Shown: positions 40,101-51,976 of the stretch, piece by piece
Position numbering within the stretch: the first letter of the stretch is position 1
Layout of the letters: the number at the start of each line of letters is the position of its first letter
Assembly (NCBI RefSeq): GCF_051622035.1
Contig: NC_135360.1
Coordinates: 30,149,206 to 30,213,205 of the forward strand
Direction: 5' to 3'
Origin: Arctopsyche grandis
Lineage: Eukaryota > Arthropoda > Insecta > Trichoptera > Hydropsychidae
DNA: 64,000 nt
Notes under the pieces: generated by a model
What the model saw: only the letters and a program-made list of their open reading frames with translations
Told to the model about the DNA's origin: nothing
Database searches by the model: none
Program-made: the position numbers and the translations under genes

Positions 40101-41268
40101 CATTTATTTTATTATCTTGGGATGATTATAAGGACGTCTATCTGCTTACAAGATCTGGATGATTGTTAAATCGAAATTGACCATCTCGCGTTAAAGTTTG
40201 TCGATTGTTGTTGAAGAATTTGTTGTTTTTGCAAGCATACATGTGCTTGCAATTTGAAAATTGATATCTATATACCAGTGGCGGGGCTGCATATATGCAT
40301 CGGGTTGTTGACCATATCGGTAATCGAATGCAAACAAAAAAAAAAATAGCATATATTTGTTCTATACCAAGAGGCCTGAAGCCCATATGGACTAGTCGCC
40401 ATCTAAATTGTATAACGTATTTGAATATGTCACAGTTAGCTATAGAGTCGATTTAGGGCGACCTGTCATTGAACTATGGCATATGTGAAAAATGAATAGC
40501 ACAAAGTATGCACTGTTCACGTGCTCCATTGCGGCGAGTCTGAAATCTCGCTAAAACTTTGCACCAACACACGTTCCAACGTGGCACGACACGAACGCCA
40601 GACGCGCACAATTGATTATTGCTCCTTTTAGGCGCATGTGCAATGTGGAAGCGAAAAAAAAGAAAAAGCAGGAAAAAGGAAAAGAACACGTGCATGCGTA
40701 TTGTTCCCGGGTGGGCTAATTGCGTCTGTTTGCGCATTGCGGTGTGGAGCTTCTAAAACGGCTGCTGCAATGTCCCCACCCACCCACTCGCCTCCTCCTC
40801 GCTCCCACCTCCCCATCCCAATGCAGGCACACTTGACCTTCACTGGAGGGACGGGAGACGCCCATCCCCTCGTCAGGTGTGTCTGGACCCCTGCAGACCC
40901 ACCCGCCACCCACCACCCCCCTGTTTTGCGGTTACGTGTCGGACCGTAATGAAATTGCACGAGTTTCCCTCGAACCGGGTGTCTGGCCGCCCCCCCCCCA
41001 GCAACAGTTTTATCGATTCGCGCACACTTGCGAAAAAAGCGTCACATTTATCGCATCGGCGGGGATGCTATGCGCGAGTTACGCGGATCACTTATTTATA
41101 ATGTAATAATGTGCGCGGACGAAAATACTCGGTTCCGTGCGATTAGTCAGAGTTTGGTGCAGAAATAAATGCCACGGGGGCATTTCTTTGCATCCCTTCC
41201 GGTTGTATAACGAGTGATGGGAAACCGCCCGGTTCGTCGAATTCCCGAAGACATTCTATCGATTTATA

Positions 41269-41313
41269 TGTATCGCCATACTATCTTAGGGAACGAGATA
41301 GTATGGCGATACA
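41269..41313. repeat. Perfect 18-bp hairpin
   Basis: tgtatcgccatactatct and agatagtatggcgataca are exact reverse complements around a 9-base loop. No obvious transposon ends flank it. Confidence 0.85.
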
Positions 41314-41869
41314 TGTCTGCTTTTTTTTATCGTACAATTGTAGGATTTTTTTGGTAGAAGACGTGGACGGTGGTGGTATTACGTGGCGGAGAGCCGCAGT
41401 GAACTGACCGCTCGTTAAGCGTCACTGACGAGATGACCAACTCTACCATTGTTCAACTCAATACATGCCAACCTTATCATTCATACATGCCTTTTTTGCC
41501 ACTAGACATTCCCCCTCCCCTTTGGCGGATCTAATTATCGTTCAGCAAGTGACACATTTTTCGAATGCGTGTCACAGCGTAAGAGGTCAAGGGGAAGCTA
41601 TCGAAAATATATTATATTTTCCCAAGTTTGCTGTTGTCTATGGGATTAAACTCGTACATTTTGGGTTTGGTGATTATTCCGCAAAATTTTGTATCAAATT
41701 TGCATGTGCACGTGCACTTTGACCGACTCCGATAATGTCCTATGCATGTTCGGTAGTCGCCCTATCTGGTAAGGTCGTTTAGAAGTGACTTTACACTGGA
41801 AACCCAATATTAAGAATTGAGCTTTTAACATTTTTTATTACAAGCCTCTTCTATGTTTGCCTTCGCTCG

Positions 41870-42130
41870 TTCGTCTTGACGACATATGGATTTGATATCC
41901 TACGCTTTGAAACTTTGCCATTTTGGGCGGTTTGTTCAACAATATATATATTCAAATCAAATCCGCCAGTACGATAGTGAAAAATAATCGTTTAAAAAAA
42001 AATAATGCTACAATTTTGACCATCTTGACGTCTAATGGTAAGCGGCCGTATTTATCTGCCTGTCTGCCACCCTCTCGCTTTGTCAGATTTTAATTTGCAT
42101 TATAGGCTCTCATTACCTCACATATATATA
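41870..42130 (+). mobile_element. Dispersed repeat (gaaactttgccattttg family)
   Basis: The blocks tttgaaactttgccatttt, gaccatcttgacgt and ggctctcattacctc occur in the same order here. Parts recur in reverse at 57590-57740 and in forward orientation at 62127-62275, inside the first intron of the coiled-coil gene. Ends and class are undetermined. Confidence 0.55.
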
Positions 42131-43033
42131 TTTTTACTTCACTCATTTTGCATTTCTGCAAACCTGTCTTAAAAAGTGATACATTCAGTTAGCGATCTCG
42201 TTATATAGCGGAAAACGTATCAGCCGTGTTCACAATCAGCAAGTTCAACTATAATTGATGTAATAAATTCTGACTAATGAATGCTACATACACATGTGGG
42301 TAATTCCAAAAGATATTTCCGAGCAAATATTTACAAGACTTGTGATAAGTTCGAGTCAAGCACCCAAGTATGCATGTGTCGAATTCGACACGCACTTAAA
42401 ACACTCTGATAGAATGATCTTTACGAGCTGGTTATCGCTAAATCGCACACACGTAATTCACGTTCGATATGTTTACGTCATCCATCTCGTTATATGTACG
42501 TACATATAAAATGTGTCTCGTTGGCAATATTTCCTTATATTACGACGACAGGTCGTATTATGTCGTAGGACATTACGACAACATTTGTTTTTTCTGCGAG
42601 GTCTCGAAAATCGCATGGATTTTGCGTGGCCTTAATGAAAATTCACGGTCAATTTATCGCGAGCAAAATTCGCGGACAATAGGCATTGCGACGCGCAATA
42701 AAAACTCGTATAACGAACGTTACGTAATGCTATCATACGGCCAGTCTTCGTCGTGTTCACGTTAAAAATAGGCAAGCCGAGAAAAAATAAACAATAAACA
42801 CAACCAGATATCGCGTGAACGACACGTTTTATCACGAATTTTACAATTTTTATATTATCTAAAAACCAACATGTGCAATCCACAAACAGGTGTGTGTGGT
42901 TTAGATTTGACGCGTATCTACGTTTTTTTAGGTATTAAGTTGAGCCCTGTCGTCGTTCGGGTCTTTCGACACGGAAGATTCGATTGGATGGGACACGTGG
43001 TAGGAATGAGACTTGTATTTATTTTTAATTTAT

Positions 43034-43076
43034 ACCAGGAAGGTCTAACGGGTAGCCCCAATGCGCCTTCCTGGCT
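43034..43076. repeat. ccaggaaggtct...cgccttcctgg motif
   Basis: An imperfect inverted repeat (ccaggaagg ... ccttcctgg) encloses ggtagccccaatg. It also occurs at 26402-26446. It is probably the terminal piece of a SINE-like family. Confidence 0.55.
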
Positions 43077-43113
43077 AGAAACATTGTAAATTTGATACAA
43101 GTATTGTTAGTAT

Positions 43114-43637
43114 TGTTACGCACGCCGCGGATTAAGCGAATAGAATCCCAGAGACTATGTGACCGTTCAAGGGTTATCTGTTAACGGATTAACTAAGTGC
43201 TTGCACTTACTTCCAGGATTATATCTGGACTCTAAGTGCATTTATTGATGATTAAGGAGATACGCGCACTGGCAGTGCTCAGTCTAGAATGACCTGATAT
43301 CGCCTAAGTACCGCCTTATAAAGGGTAGATCTCTCAGGACGTCTAATCTGTTTACCTGTTGTATAGTCACGTATTCGGATATGTATCTCCACGACATTGG
43401 GTCTCCCCGTACCGATTCTGAGAAAGGACTAATAACGGTCATTGTTTAGGCTAAACAATGACCGTTATTATAGAGTCCAGATATAATCCTGGAAGTAAGT
43501 GCAAGCACTTAGTTAATCCGTTAACAGATATCCGTTGGTCCTAAGTGCAAGCACTTAGTTAATCCGTTAACAGATAACCCTTGAACGGTCACATAGTCTC
43601 TGGGATTCTATTCGCTTAATCCGCGGCGTACGTAACA
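43114..43637. mobile_element. LTR-derived inverted-repeat element, GTAT target duplication
   Basis: It starts TGTTACG and ends CGTAACA, flanked by GTAT (43110-43113, 43638-43641). Roughly the outer 120 bp on each side are reverse complements. The right arm carries a tandem duplication of about 46 bp (ctaagtgcaagcacttagtt). The middle (gcctaagtaccgccttataa) matches the solo LTRs at 21530 and 60268. A perfect 19-bp hairpin lies at 43431-43470. Confidence 0.75.
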
Positions 43638-44129
43638 GTATTACTGATGTTGTGCCCGTTGAAATCTCAACGGGTGGTTTCTGAAACAAATTGATGCATG
43701 ATTTAAATTAAGAGTTGCCGCGAACAAATGTGCTTGTGCAGCAGAGAAATGTTATATCAATAGAAGTGACTTTAGCCGTCATATTGTTGTCAAGTGACGA
43801 TTGTCCACAGACAATCCTAAATAATTTTAGCATCAGTCGTATTTTATGCTTGGTGCTCGACGTATGTCCGATAAAAACTTCTCTGTTTGTTTATATTACT
43901 CGCAAGATGGGCAAGCATCGGTTAAAATTGCACAATGCATTCAAAAACACAATAAACAATTGATCCGATTGTATTCCGTGCGTTGTAGCGTATTCATAGA
44001 GACGTGCCGCGTAATATTGACAACAATTGTTTATTCGTAAGGGCCCCTTCTATTATTATTACATTCCTCTGTTGTGTGGTGTCTGTGAATAGGTGCATAG
44101 CATGCTGTCACACTGCATTCAATAATAAC

Positions 44130-45130
44130 ACTGTTCGACACGAAAAATGGTTCTGAGACGAGATATGACTTTTCTTATAGATCTATGCCCAGTAAACACG
44201 AATCTGGTAATAAAAAATGTTGATTGGCTCGAGATTCAGAGATATATGTGTTTTTTAAATCGCGTGATTTTTCTATATCTTGGTGTTGTTCGGTCGATGT
44301 CTCAAAATCTGTCAATTTCCTGTTCAAAATGAATATTGGAATCTATAGTGGGGTATTTTATCTTCCATTAGTAGTACTTTTCAGCTTTCAAATCTCTCTC
44401 AAAGTAATCATCCAGTTTAAATCAAAAGTCAAAAGTACGTATTTTCATTTGGGATTTTTTCCCACTGTTATTACTATTTTATATTGAGTATTTTCTATTG
44501 AAACTTTTTTGTTTTCGTTTAAAAGGGTTAATTGGAAGTGTGCTGAATTTTAAATCGGTAAAATTGCGAGCAGAAAGCTCGTACTAGTGTTTACTCGTAT
44601 TTACACGAATCTGAATTGAATTAATAGGGATAATATATTAAATTATCCTTATATGAGAATTAAATAAAATTCCATTTAGAAAAATTATATTTCTACTATT
44701 CTTGTGGATTAATAACAAAAATTCGTTTATTTTATCGAGGTAAGCCAGTTATCAATAGAATTTTTGTTACTTAGAGAGATTTGAAAGCTGTAAAGTACTA
44801 CAAATGGAAGATAAAATACCCGACTATTGATTCCAATATTCATTTTGAACAGGAAATTGACAGATTTTGAGACATCGAAATATATATTTTTGACTTTTAA
44901 AATTCGCTAGAAAATTAATTAGAAGTATTTTAAAGCAACGAAATATCATAATCAATAGGAAAAACATCTGACTATTGATTCCAATACTCACTTTGAGCAG
45001 AAAAATATTCGATATTGAGTTGAAAGACCGCAAAAGCCAAAAAACTAAAAATCGCGCATTTTTTTAAACGCTCATATCTCGTAAACGATCACCAACCAAC
45101 AAAAATCATTATCATATTCAAATTCAGTGG
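44130..45130. mobile_element. Fold-back element, copy 2 (relative of 13158)
   Basis: It begins CTGTTCGACACGAAAAATGG as at 13161. It then carries, in opposite order and strand, the interior of the first copy. Around 44770-44880 a segment (gagatttgaaagctgtaaagt) reappears inverted relative to 44390, so this copy is itself rearranged. No transposase is seen; the right boundary is approximate. Confidence 0.6.
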
Positions 45131-45388
45131 GTCAAAGTCAATCGATGCGTTTCAAAATGATGACAATGAAAGTGAATCTGCATTCCACATTAGAGTGTGT
45201 GAAAAAAATCCTTCGAAGATGACCGTGGTGTGGTGACTGTATGCAATTAAACGCTCATTATTGAATTTTTGCGAAGAGTACCTATTAAATTTTTCGCATC
45301 CGCTTTTTGCAATTCGACCCTCGTTTCGTTAAAATGGATTGACTTCGCAACAATCGATTGTGGACTAGAATTTGTCTGATTTGTCTGA

Positions 45389-45699
45389 AGGTCTATTCGT
45401 ACTATGCAGTAGTGTCACGGTCACAGTAAAGCGCAGCAGTTCACGTAGACGACAGGTTCTCTTCATACTATCCAGACGAGTTTTGGTCGAGTGCAAAATC
45501 GGCTTACATATACATTACAGAGCGCGACGATACGGCGCAATATTGCTTGCGTCGTATAAATATTGACGTTTTCGAAAATATTCATATGCGCGCATGCGCA
45601 CTTACCACTATGACGTGAATATTTCCACAGTGGCCAAAGAAAACCGGGTTTGCTTGATGCGCTACGGTGACATGTACTGCTGTATAGTATGAATAGATT
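45389..45699. mobile_element. MITE with about 35-bp ends
   Basis: The left end AGGTCTATTCGTACTATGCA and the right end (reverse) AAATCTATTCATACTATACA continue through matching gtcacgg/gtcaccg. The termini resemble the Harbinger-like element at 37121 (AGGTCTGTTCATAC). No clear target duplication. Confidence 0.65.
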
Positions 45700-46014
45700 T
45701 TGTCGGCTTTTGTACATATGGTAGGTTATTATATAACAATTATATTCCGGAACATTCTTTAGATACATAGCTCAATTGAGATCTTTCAATATGTAGAGTA
45801 CGCTACACTGACTTTTCATGTTCGCCGAACTATTTTCCTTTGATCTCCCTATTCAAGGTCTCTGCCAGTTACTTCTAATAGAACCTATCTTCTGTTGCTA
45901 CTGGAACATATTTCTTGCACCGAAATCCCAACCATTCACAGGTTGAATTTGTCTATTCTTCTGCTCACCATCTTCTGGGTCAATATTTTCGGTAACCTTT
46001 CTTCAAGTATATCC

Positions 46015-46730
46015 CTTTGAGTGCTGACGTCTTTTCTGTTGAAAATCCGCCACGCTGAAAATTTCGCCAACATTTCCAGCTATAATTATTTAGAAATCCA
46101 ATAGAAAGCAGGTATAATTATTATTTTGAATAATATACCAATAATTTTATTTTACTACCGCCATCTATGTATAAAACTAAAGACTACATAGATGTCACCC
46201 AGATTTCAAATTTGCAAACTTCAAACGCGTCTTAAACGATATTTTATCTCTATCGTAATGGCGGATGATCCACGTCTTTTCTGTTGATAGCCCACCACGC
46301 TGAAAATTTCGCCAACATTTCCAACTAGAATTATTTAGAAATCCAATAGAAAGCAGGTATAAAAATTGTAGCTAATCCAAACAAACCCTAGATCACCACC
46401 GCCGAGATTTCGAGTTTTGTAAAGATGTGTTTAGACTGTCTAATATATCTTGCAACAATATAAAATAAACAAAAAAGTCTATTAATTAATGTATTTTACC
46501 AAAACTAGTTTCATCTTTTTTATTGTTGTTAAAATGTAATGCTCACAATCTAAATGCCAAGCCATAATCTAAAATTCTCAAAAGTTAGGGATTTCCATCG
46601 GAAAATTCTGCTATGCTAAATTCCGAAATTCCGTTTTCTTTTAACATACTCAAAAAACAACGCCCATTGGCGTTTTTCAGGCCTCTGGACTTGTTGGCAA
46701 AACGCCGATCGGCATTCAAAGGGATATCCA
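46015..46730 (+). mobile_element. Two rearranged piggyBac-like MITE copies
   Basis: A left end (ccctttgagtgctgacg) at 46015 breaks after about 100 bp. An unrelated 150-bp piece follows. A second copy lacking its extreme left end runs from 46270 to about 46726 and ends gccgatcggcattcaaaggg. The structure suggests recombination between copies. Confidence 0.7.
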
Positions 46731-47524
46731 GTCAGTTGAATTGAGATCTTTCGATAGGTTTAGTGGATCAGTTTAAAAAGACTTCCTGATTTGCTTCCAC
46801 TCAAAATGAACCTGCTTCAACCTTTGTATTCCTACGTGGTTCTGTGTTCAACCCACTCGGTACGTATCGAGTGGGTCGTTCTTCTGGAAGTGCACTTCTA
46901 TTTATAGACTCCGAAGTTTGCATTATCGACTTTGGTGCAGGAAGCCGGTGCATGCGTGCAGGTGGGGCTCTTCAGGGGAGGGAGGGAGGGAGGTTGGGGC
47001 AGGGGCAGTGGCAGGGGCAGGGGCTCCAGGGCGCAGCTCCGGCTCGGATCAATCTGGGGGCGCGCAGCCGCACTGCCGCCCCTTTGTTCCTCTTCGCCAC
47101 CACCACCACCACCACCACCTTCCTACATCCGTCTACCCATACATGGATGCTTCCACCACTTGCAGGATGATGCAACGAATGCACTATTCGAATGTGCCGC
47201 ATGAAATGCTCGACTTTCGATCTTCGTATTTGTATTTTTGTTTTTATTTTTGACGATAATTATAACCAGTACTATCTGGATCGACCTTTGTGGTGAAAAA
47301 TATTTTCGTCTTGTTAATAAATACTTGCGTAATGTCATTGTGTTTTTTTCCGATTATGGATGTTTTTGATGATCGTTCGTATTATTTGAAATTACATCTA
47401 GTTTTCTCGGGTGCACCTCATGGGATCGAATTAGAAATGCACGAAAAACCAAATATCGGAAGGCAAAGATCGAAAATCTAAAGATCTTAAGTCGAAAGAT
47501 CAAAAAAAAGGGTGCATGGTAAAC

Positions 47525-47683
47525 GGTACATACTCACTTAATTTGCGCGAGCAGGATACAACGGGAACAAGAGGAACAGGCTTTTCCTCCCGTATTCTGC
47601 GCGCGCACATTAATACGGGAGGAAAAGCCTGTTCCTCTTGTTCTTGTTGTATCCTGCTCGCTAAAATTAAGTGAGTATGTACC
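47525..47683. mobile_element. Fold-back element with roughly 70-bp arms
   Basis: ggtacatactcacttaattt ... aatacgggaggaaaagcctg is matched by its reverse complement across a loop of about 15 bp (gcgcgcgcacatt). A few mismatches and a short indel are present. It is flanked on the right by another fold-back element at 47821. Confidence 0.8.
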
Positions 47684-47820
47684 GTGTACTTGGAGAAAAG
47701 TGGCATAGCCGATGGACACAATTTTTTTTTTTTATATATATTTTCTCATTATGCCATTTTTGGGTGTCTCCTAAGCGACTTCCGTGGTATTAAACTTGTA
47801 CATATGTATATAAATTGGTT

Positions 47821-48003
47821 CGGTGATTATTTGCAAAAAGCGATCTTGCGCAAGTCACTAAAATCTCGATCACGGAACATCTGGCGCCCAAAAACTCCAT
47901 CAATCGAAAGTCACCCACGCGAAATATTGTACTTAGAGTTCCAGATGTTCCGTGATCGAGATTTTAGTGACTTGCGCGAGATCGCTTTTTGCGGAATAAT
48001 CCG
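47821..48003. mobile_element. Fold-back MITE (ggtgattattccgc family), copy 2
   Basis: Ends CGGTGATTATTTGCAAAAAG and CTTTTTGCGGAATAATCCG; arms of about 65 bp carry aaatctcgatcacggaacat and its reverse complement. Same family as 36712-36873. Confidence 0.75.
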
Positions 48004-48299
48004 TTTACCATATAAATTTTGAAATCATATTCAAATAGTGGTGACATAGGTGAATACTCTGAATAAACTCTTTTTGATCGAGGACAATCCTCAGGATCCC
48101 GGCAATCTCTCGCTGGTCTGCATGTGTAGTTTCTTCATGCTATTTACCGGTTTGGTTGGAATACTACATAACTTCAGTCTCTATACACAAGCCGTACCTA
48201 GTTTGAAGGAAATGTCTATTTATCAATACAAATATTACTAATTTTTGTCTATACTCTTAAAAGCATTTGATTTGTTGTGATGTGAGTGACATTTTATAG

Positions 48300-48957
48300 G
48301 CGAATGAGTGCTGACGTCTTTTCTGTTGAAAGCCCGCCACGCTGAAAATTTTGCCAACATTTCCAACTAGAATTATTTAGAAATCCAATGGAAAGCAGGT
48401 GTAAAAAAATTGTAGCTAATCCAAACAAACCCTAGATAACTACCGCCGAGGATTTCGAGTTTTGTAAAGGTGTGTTTAGACTCTCTAATATATCTTGCAA
48501 CAATATAAAATAAACGAATGAAGTCTATTAATGAATGTACTTTTCCAAAACTAGTTCCATCTTCTTCATTGTTGTTAAGATGTAATGCTCACAATCGAAA
48601 TGCGAAGCCACAATCTAAAATAATCGCCAGTTAGGGATTTCCATCGAGAAATTCTGCTATGGTTATAAATTTAGAAATTCCGGTGCAAACCAGTCTTTAT
48701 AAACATTGACACGGATTACAAGACCCATGTTCAATGCAATTTTTTCAAAACTACCTGGAAAGGCCCAGCGGGTAGTGTACTTGTTTATTTTTTACATACT
48801 CAAAATACAACGCCCATTAGCGTATTTCATTAGTATCACAGTCTGCATGTGTAGTTTCTTCATGCATCATATTTTTTACATACTCAACATACAACGCCTA
48901 TCGGCGTATTTCAGACCCATGGACTTGTAGGCAAATCGCCGATCGGCTTTTTAATAA
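48300..48957 (+). mobile_element. piggyBac-like MITE with internal insertion
   Basis: It carries the same body as 19316 (cgccaacatttccaactaga, tctaatatatcttgcaac). Near the right end an inserted block contains tctgcatgtgtagtttcttc, also found at 48115. The right TIR is duplicated in degenerate form. Confidence 0.7.
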
Positions 48958-49689
48958 ATAAAACCGAGTAAAAAATTATGCACACACGAATTTTCACATG
49001 CAATTAATTTCTGGAACGACCCTGAACTCTAATTTAAAATTAATGAGAGTTTCAACTTCGATTTGATTCAATATCGATTCTTCACATGCATTCAAAGTTC
49101 AATCGTCGTTAAGCAACCGATATCAATAAACAATTACGACAGGTACAAATAATATGCTTATGTATATGTATGTATACGGTGAAAATTTTCCATCGGAAAA
49201 GTACTTCAGATCTCCGTCTCTCTCTCTCTCTCGCGGAGACGGAACTCACCGTACTTTACGTTTTATGTATACCGTCTGCGTCTGGTCGCTGTGCTATCGT
49301 TCAAGGTTAGTGGTGCGTGTGGTGGTGTACGTAATGGGGTGGGAAAGGGGTGGTTCATACGGAAGGGTAAGGGTAGGGGGGGTGTTAGAGGGGATGTGCG
49401 CGCGCGGAACAGCTCAGTCACTCAGTCAGGGCTGAGAGCAGCGGTGGGTTGCAACCCTTAGTGTCAGCCGTGGCCCCGGGCGCGCGCCCCCTCCCAGATC
49501 AGCGACCAGCATTAGCGCGCGCCCCCCATATGCTCACCAACATTGACCCTGCTGCACCTGCACCACCCTCACCACGTAATGCCTCACTCACAGCTGGCCT
49601 CCCCCCCCCCCCGAGTTTGGGAGTTTGCCTCGACGGCTCCTTGTATTTGATTGTTTTGTGATTGAATCGATTTTCGTTTCTCGTTTCAG

Positions 49690-49786
49690 ACACATCTGTA
49701 CAGCGTGGAGAAACGTGCACCGGCCCACCGACTGTGTTATCAAATTCATCGTGCATGACTCGACTCAACCTGCATAACGGTTATAG
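49690..49786 (+). other. Predicted leader exon 3
   Basis: A cgtttcag acceptor and atag|gtaaat donor bound 97 nt. The frame opened at ATG 38744 stays open and meets a second in-frame ATG (gtgcATGACT). The exon follows a GC-rich patch at 49,200-49,620. Confidence 0.45.
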
Positions 49787-50482
49787 GTAAATATCAATGT
49801 TTTGTGTTTGCTGATATACAATGCCTAGGGTGAGTCATCTGCCGATTTGTCGGTCAGTGGCAACTGTGATGCAATACTTCTTCCATGATTGAAATGTTCG
49901 GTTGGTTTTCAATTGGTGCAGATTTTAGCTGCACAAGTGCTGACTTCGGTAATGAATCTGGTTTTGATTTCGACCTCTTCTAGTAAGTAAGCAGTTTGAG
50001 AAACCAATATATTGTATATATTTTGGTTAATGTGTGTATCTAATCTGAGATTAATTTAAATTTGAGACTTAATATCAAGCATTTTTATTTTTATTGATTC
50101 TGAGCAATATGGAAAAAATATTTTTGATTATATCCATCATATCTGGTGATTGTACTTATATATAGATATTCCATCTAACTTTCGATTAATCAAATTGAAC
50201 AATCCAACTGAATAATCAATTTATCATTCAAAACATGTCTGTTTATATTATATTAACCCGTAATGATAACTCGGCTGTCGCTTATCTTATAATAAAATAT
50301 ATCTGATTTGAAAATTTTCCTTTATATTAAACAAAGGTTAAATATTTCATACAATAAATTACATACTGACAATTTGGCTTTGTTAAGTACATATTCTGAT
50401 ACTAATATCTATCTCTGCTGATATTTATTTATACAGGTATACACCCATTTTTATTAACACGACATCTATTAAGTATTATTCA

Positions 50483-51090
50483 AGGCCAATTACAAACATC
50501 GATCATCAAACATTACAATCATTATTATGTAGATACATCCTATGGACAAATTTTTGTAGCATTTTTAATTTCAAACCAGCAGCATGGACTAGTTACTGGT
50601 TAGCATATATTGCTATGGTCAGTGAGTTCGAGTCACACTGGTTGCTGCTGGCCAGACCTTGGTTTGTGACCAGGTTGGTCGTTTCCTATCAGAGTTTGCC
50701 GATTTTTATGATTTTCATTGAAACGATTCCTGCCTAATTGGCTCTCCCTCTCCATTTCTCTCGCAAAATCTTGAGATATTATGTTATATCTCAAGGTTCG
50801 TATGTACAGTAAGTACACTAGTCGCATTGGAGCGATCTGAAATGAGTAATGAGTGAATAAAATAAATAAAAAATATCAACAAATGAGATGCCGTAAACTC
50901 AAATTTTGCAAGAAATAGGACAGGATTGCCAATTTTTTGGAACCGTTTCCAATGAAATCAGATAAATTGACAAACTCTGAAAGGAAACGATCGACCTTGG
51001 AGTCACATATCCAAAGTCTGGCCAGCAACAAAGCCAAGGAAAGAACCCATGACCACACAATCGAAAGCATTGAATGCTAACCAGTGATCT
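50483..51090 (-). mobile_element. SINE copy interrupted by a second SINE
   Basis: 50493-50575 (ccaattacaaacatcgatca...) and 50874-51090 (tatcaacaaatgagatgccg ... ggccagc ... ctaaccagtgatc) are the two parts of one minus-strand SINE. The uninterrupted arrangement at 26693-26870 shows they belong together. The interruption is 50576-50873. Confidence 0.7.
50576..50873 (+). mobile_element. tRNA-derived SINE, full length, nested
   Basis: The head ccagcagcatggactagtta has a B box at gagttcgagtcac. The family core tggtcgtttcctatcagagt follows, and the 3' end is an (aaat)n-like tail (aataaaataaataaaaaa). It is complete at about 298 bp and inserted in an older copy. Confidence 0.75.
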
Positions 51091-51121
51091 ACTACATATG
51101 TTGATAATTGTGGACATCTTA

Positions 51122-51225
51122 ACCCTTGGAGGGCTAACGTCTTTTCTGCTAAATATATACGCTACCATTAAGCCAAACTGCTGGCTAATAGAAGCTCTTT
51201 CGTCGTTTCATATGATGCCTATTAA
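51122..51225 (+). mobile_element. Chimeric MITE end plus SINE head
   Basis: ttaacccttggagggctaacgtcttttctg is a MITE left end. It is joined directly to gctaaatatatacgctacca ... ctggctaatagaagctcttt, identical to the SINE head and flank at 19225-19315. A new MITE starts at 51226. Confidence 0.65.
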
Positions 51226-51775
51226 CCCTTTGAGTGGTGACGCCTTTTCTGTTGATAGCCCACCACGCTGAAAATTTCGCCAACATTTCCAACTAGAATT
51301 ATTTAGAAATCCAATAGAAAGCAGGTAAAAAAATTGTAGCTAATCCAAACAAACCCTAGATAACTACTGCCGAGGATTTCGAGTTTTGTAAAGGTGTGTT
51401 TAGACTCTCTAATATATCTTGCAACGATATAAAATAAACAAAAGAAGTCTATCAATGAATTTAGTTTTCCAAAACTAGTTCCATCTTTTTAATTGTTGTT
51501 AAAATGTAATGCTTACAATCTAAATGCCAAGCCACAATCTAAAATGCCCAGCAGTTAGGATTTCCATTGGGAAATTCTGCTATGGTTATTATAAATTCAG
51601 AAATTCCGGTGTAAACCAGTCTTTGTAAACATTGACACGGATTATACGACCCATGTTCAATGCTACCTGGAAAGGCTTTGCAGGTAGTATTCTTGTTTAT
51701 TTTTTATATCGGCGTTTTTCAGTTCCGTGGAATTGTAGGCAAAACGCCGATCGGCGTTGGTCAGCATTCAAAGAG
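51226..51775 (+). mobile_element. piggyBac-like MITE, 550 bp, TTAA flanks
   Basis: The left end is CCCTTTGAGTGGTGACG and the right end (reverse) CTCTTTGAATGCTGACC, flanked by TTAA at 51222-51225 and 51776-51779. It is the cleanest copy of the family in the window. Confidence 0.85.
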
Positions 51776-51976
51776 TTAATCGATTCTTCTGTATATGTAG
51801 TTTTTGGTTTTATATTCTTTATTTTTATGTTCGTTCTGGCTGCTTACTTAGCCCGATCACTCAATTTCAAAACTGAGTCACTTCTATCGAGAACTATTCT
51901 GATGAAGTGGAAATATAATACATTTAATATGGCGATGTTTTGTTAAATTGGTTCGTTGTTTTTTTTTCTCTTTCAG

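Larger units (their letters stand above)
38052..49689 (+). other. Leader introns rich in transposons and CpG-rich patches
   Basis: Apart from the exon at 38633-38765 this stretch contains no recognised gene. It holds GC-rich patches at 38,060-38,220, 40,740-41,020, 46,950-47,120 and 49,200-49,620 and many MITE and fold-back insertions listed separately. The low-complexity ORFs in the GC-rich patches (His, Pro or Gly runs) are open on both strands and are treated as artefacts. Confidence 0.5.

Noticed and set aside
40628-41106. ORFs in the 40.7-kb GC-rich patch
   Set aside because: Both strands open in several frames, with Pro- and His-rich low-complexity translations; not credible proteins.
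42469-42883. ORFs of 80-100 codons on both strands
   Set aside because: No domain, codon pattern or splice context; overlapping open frames on opposite strands.
46844-47253. His-run ORFs near 47.1 kb
   Set aside because: The run comes from a CAC trinucleotide repeat, and three frames are open at once.
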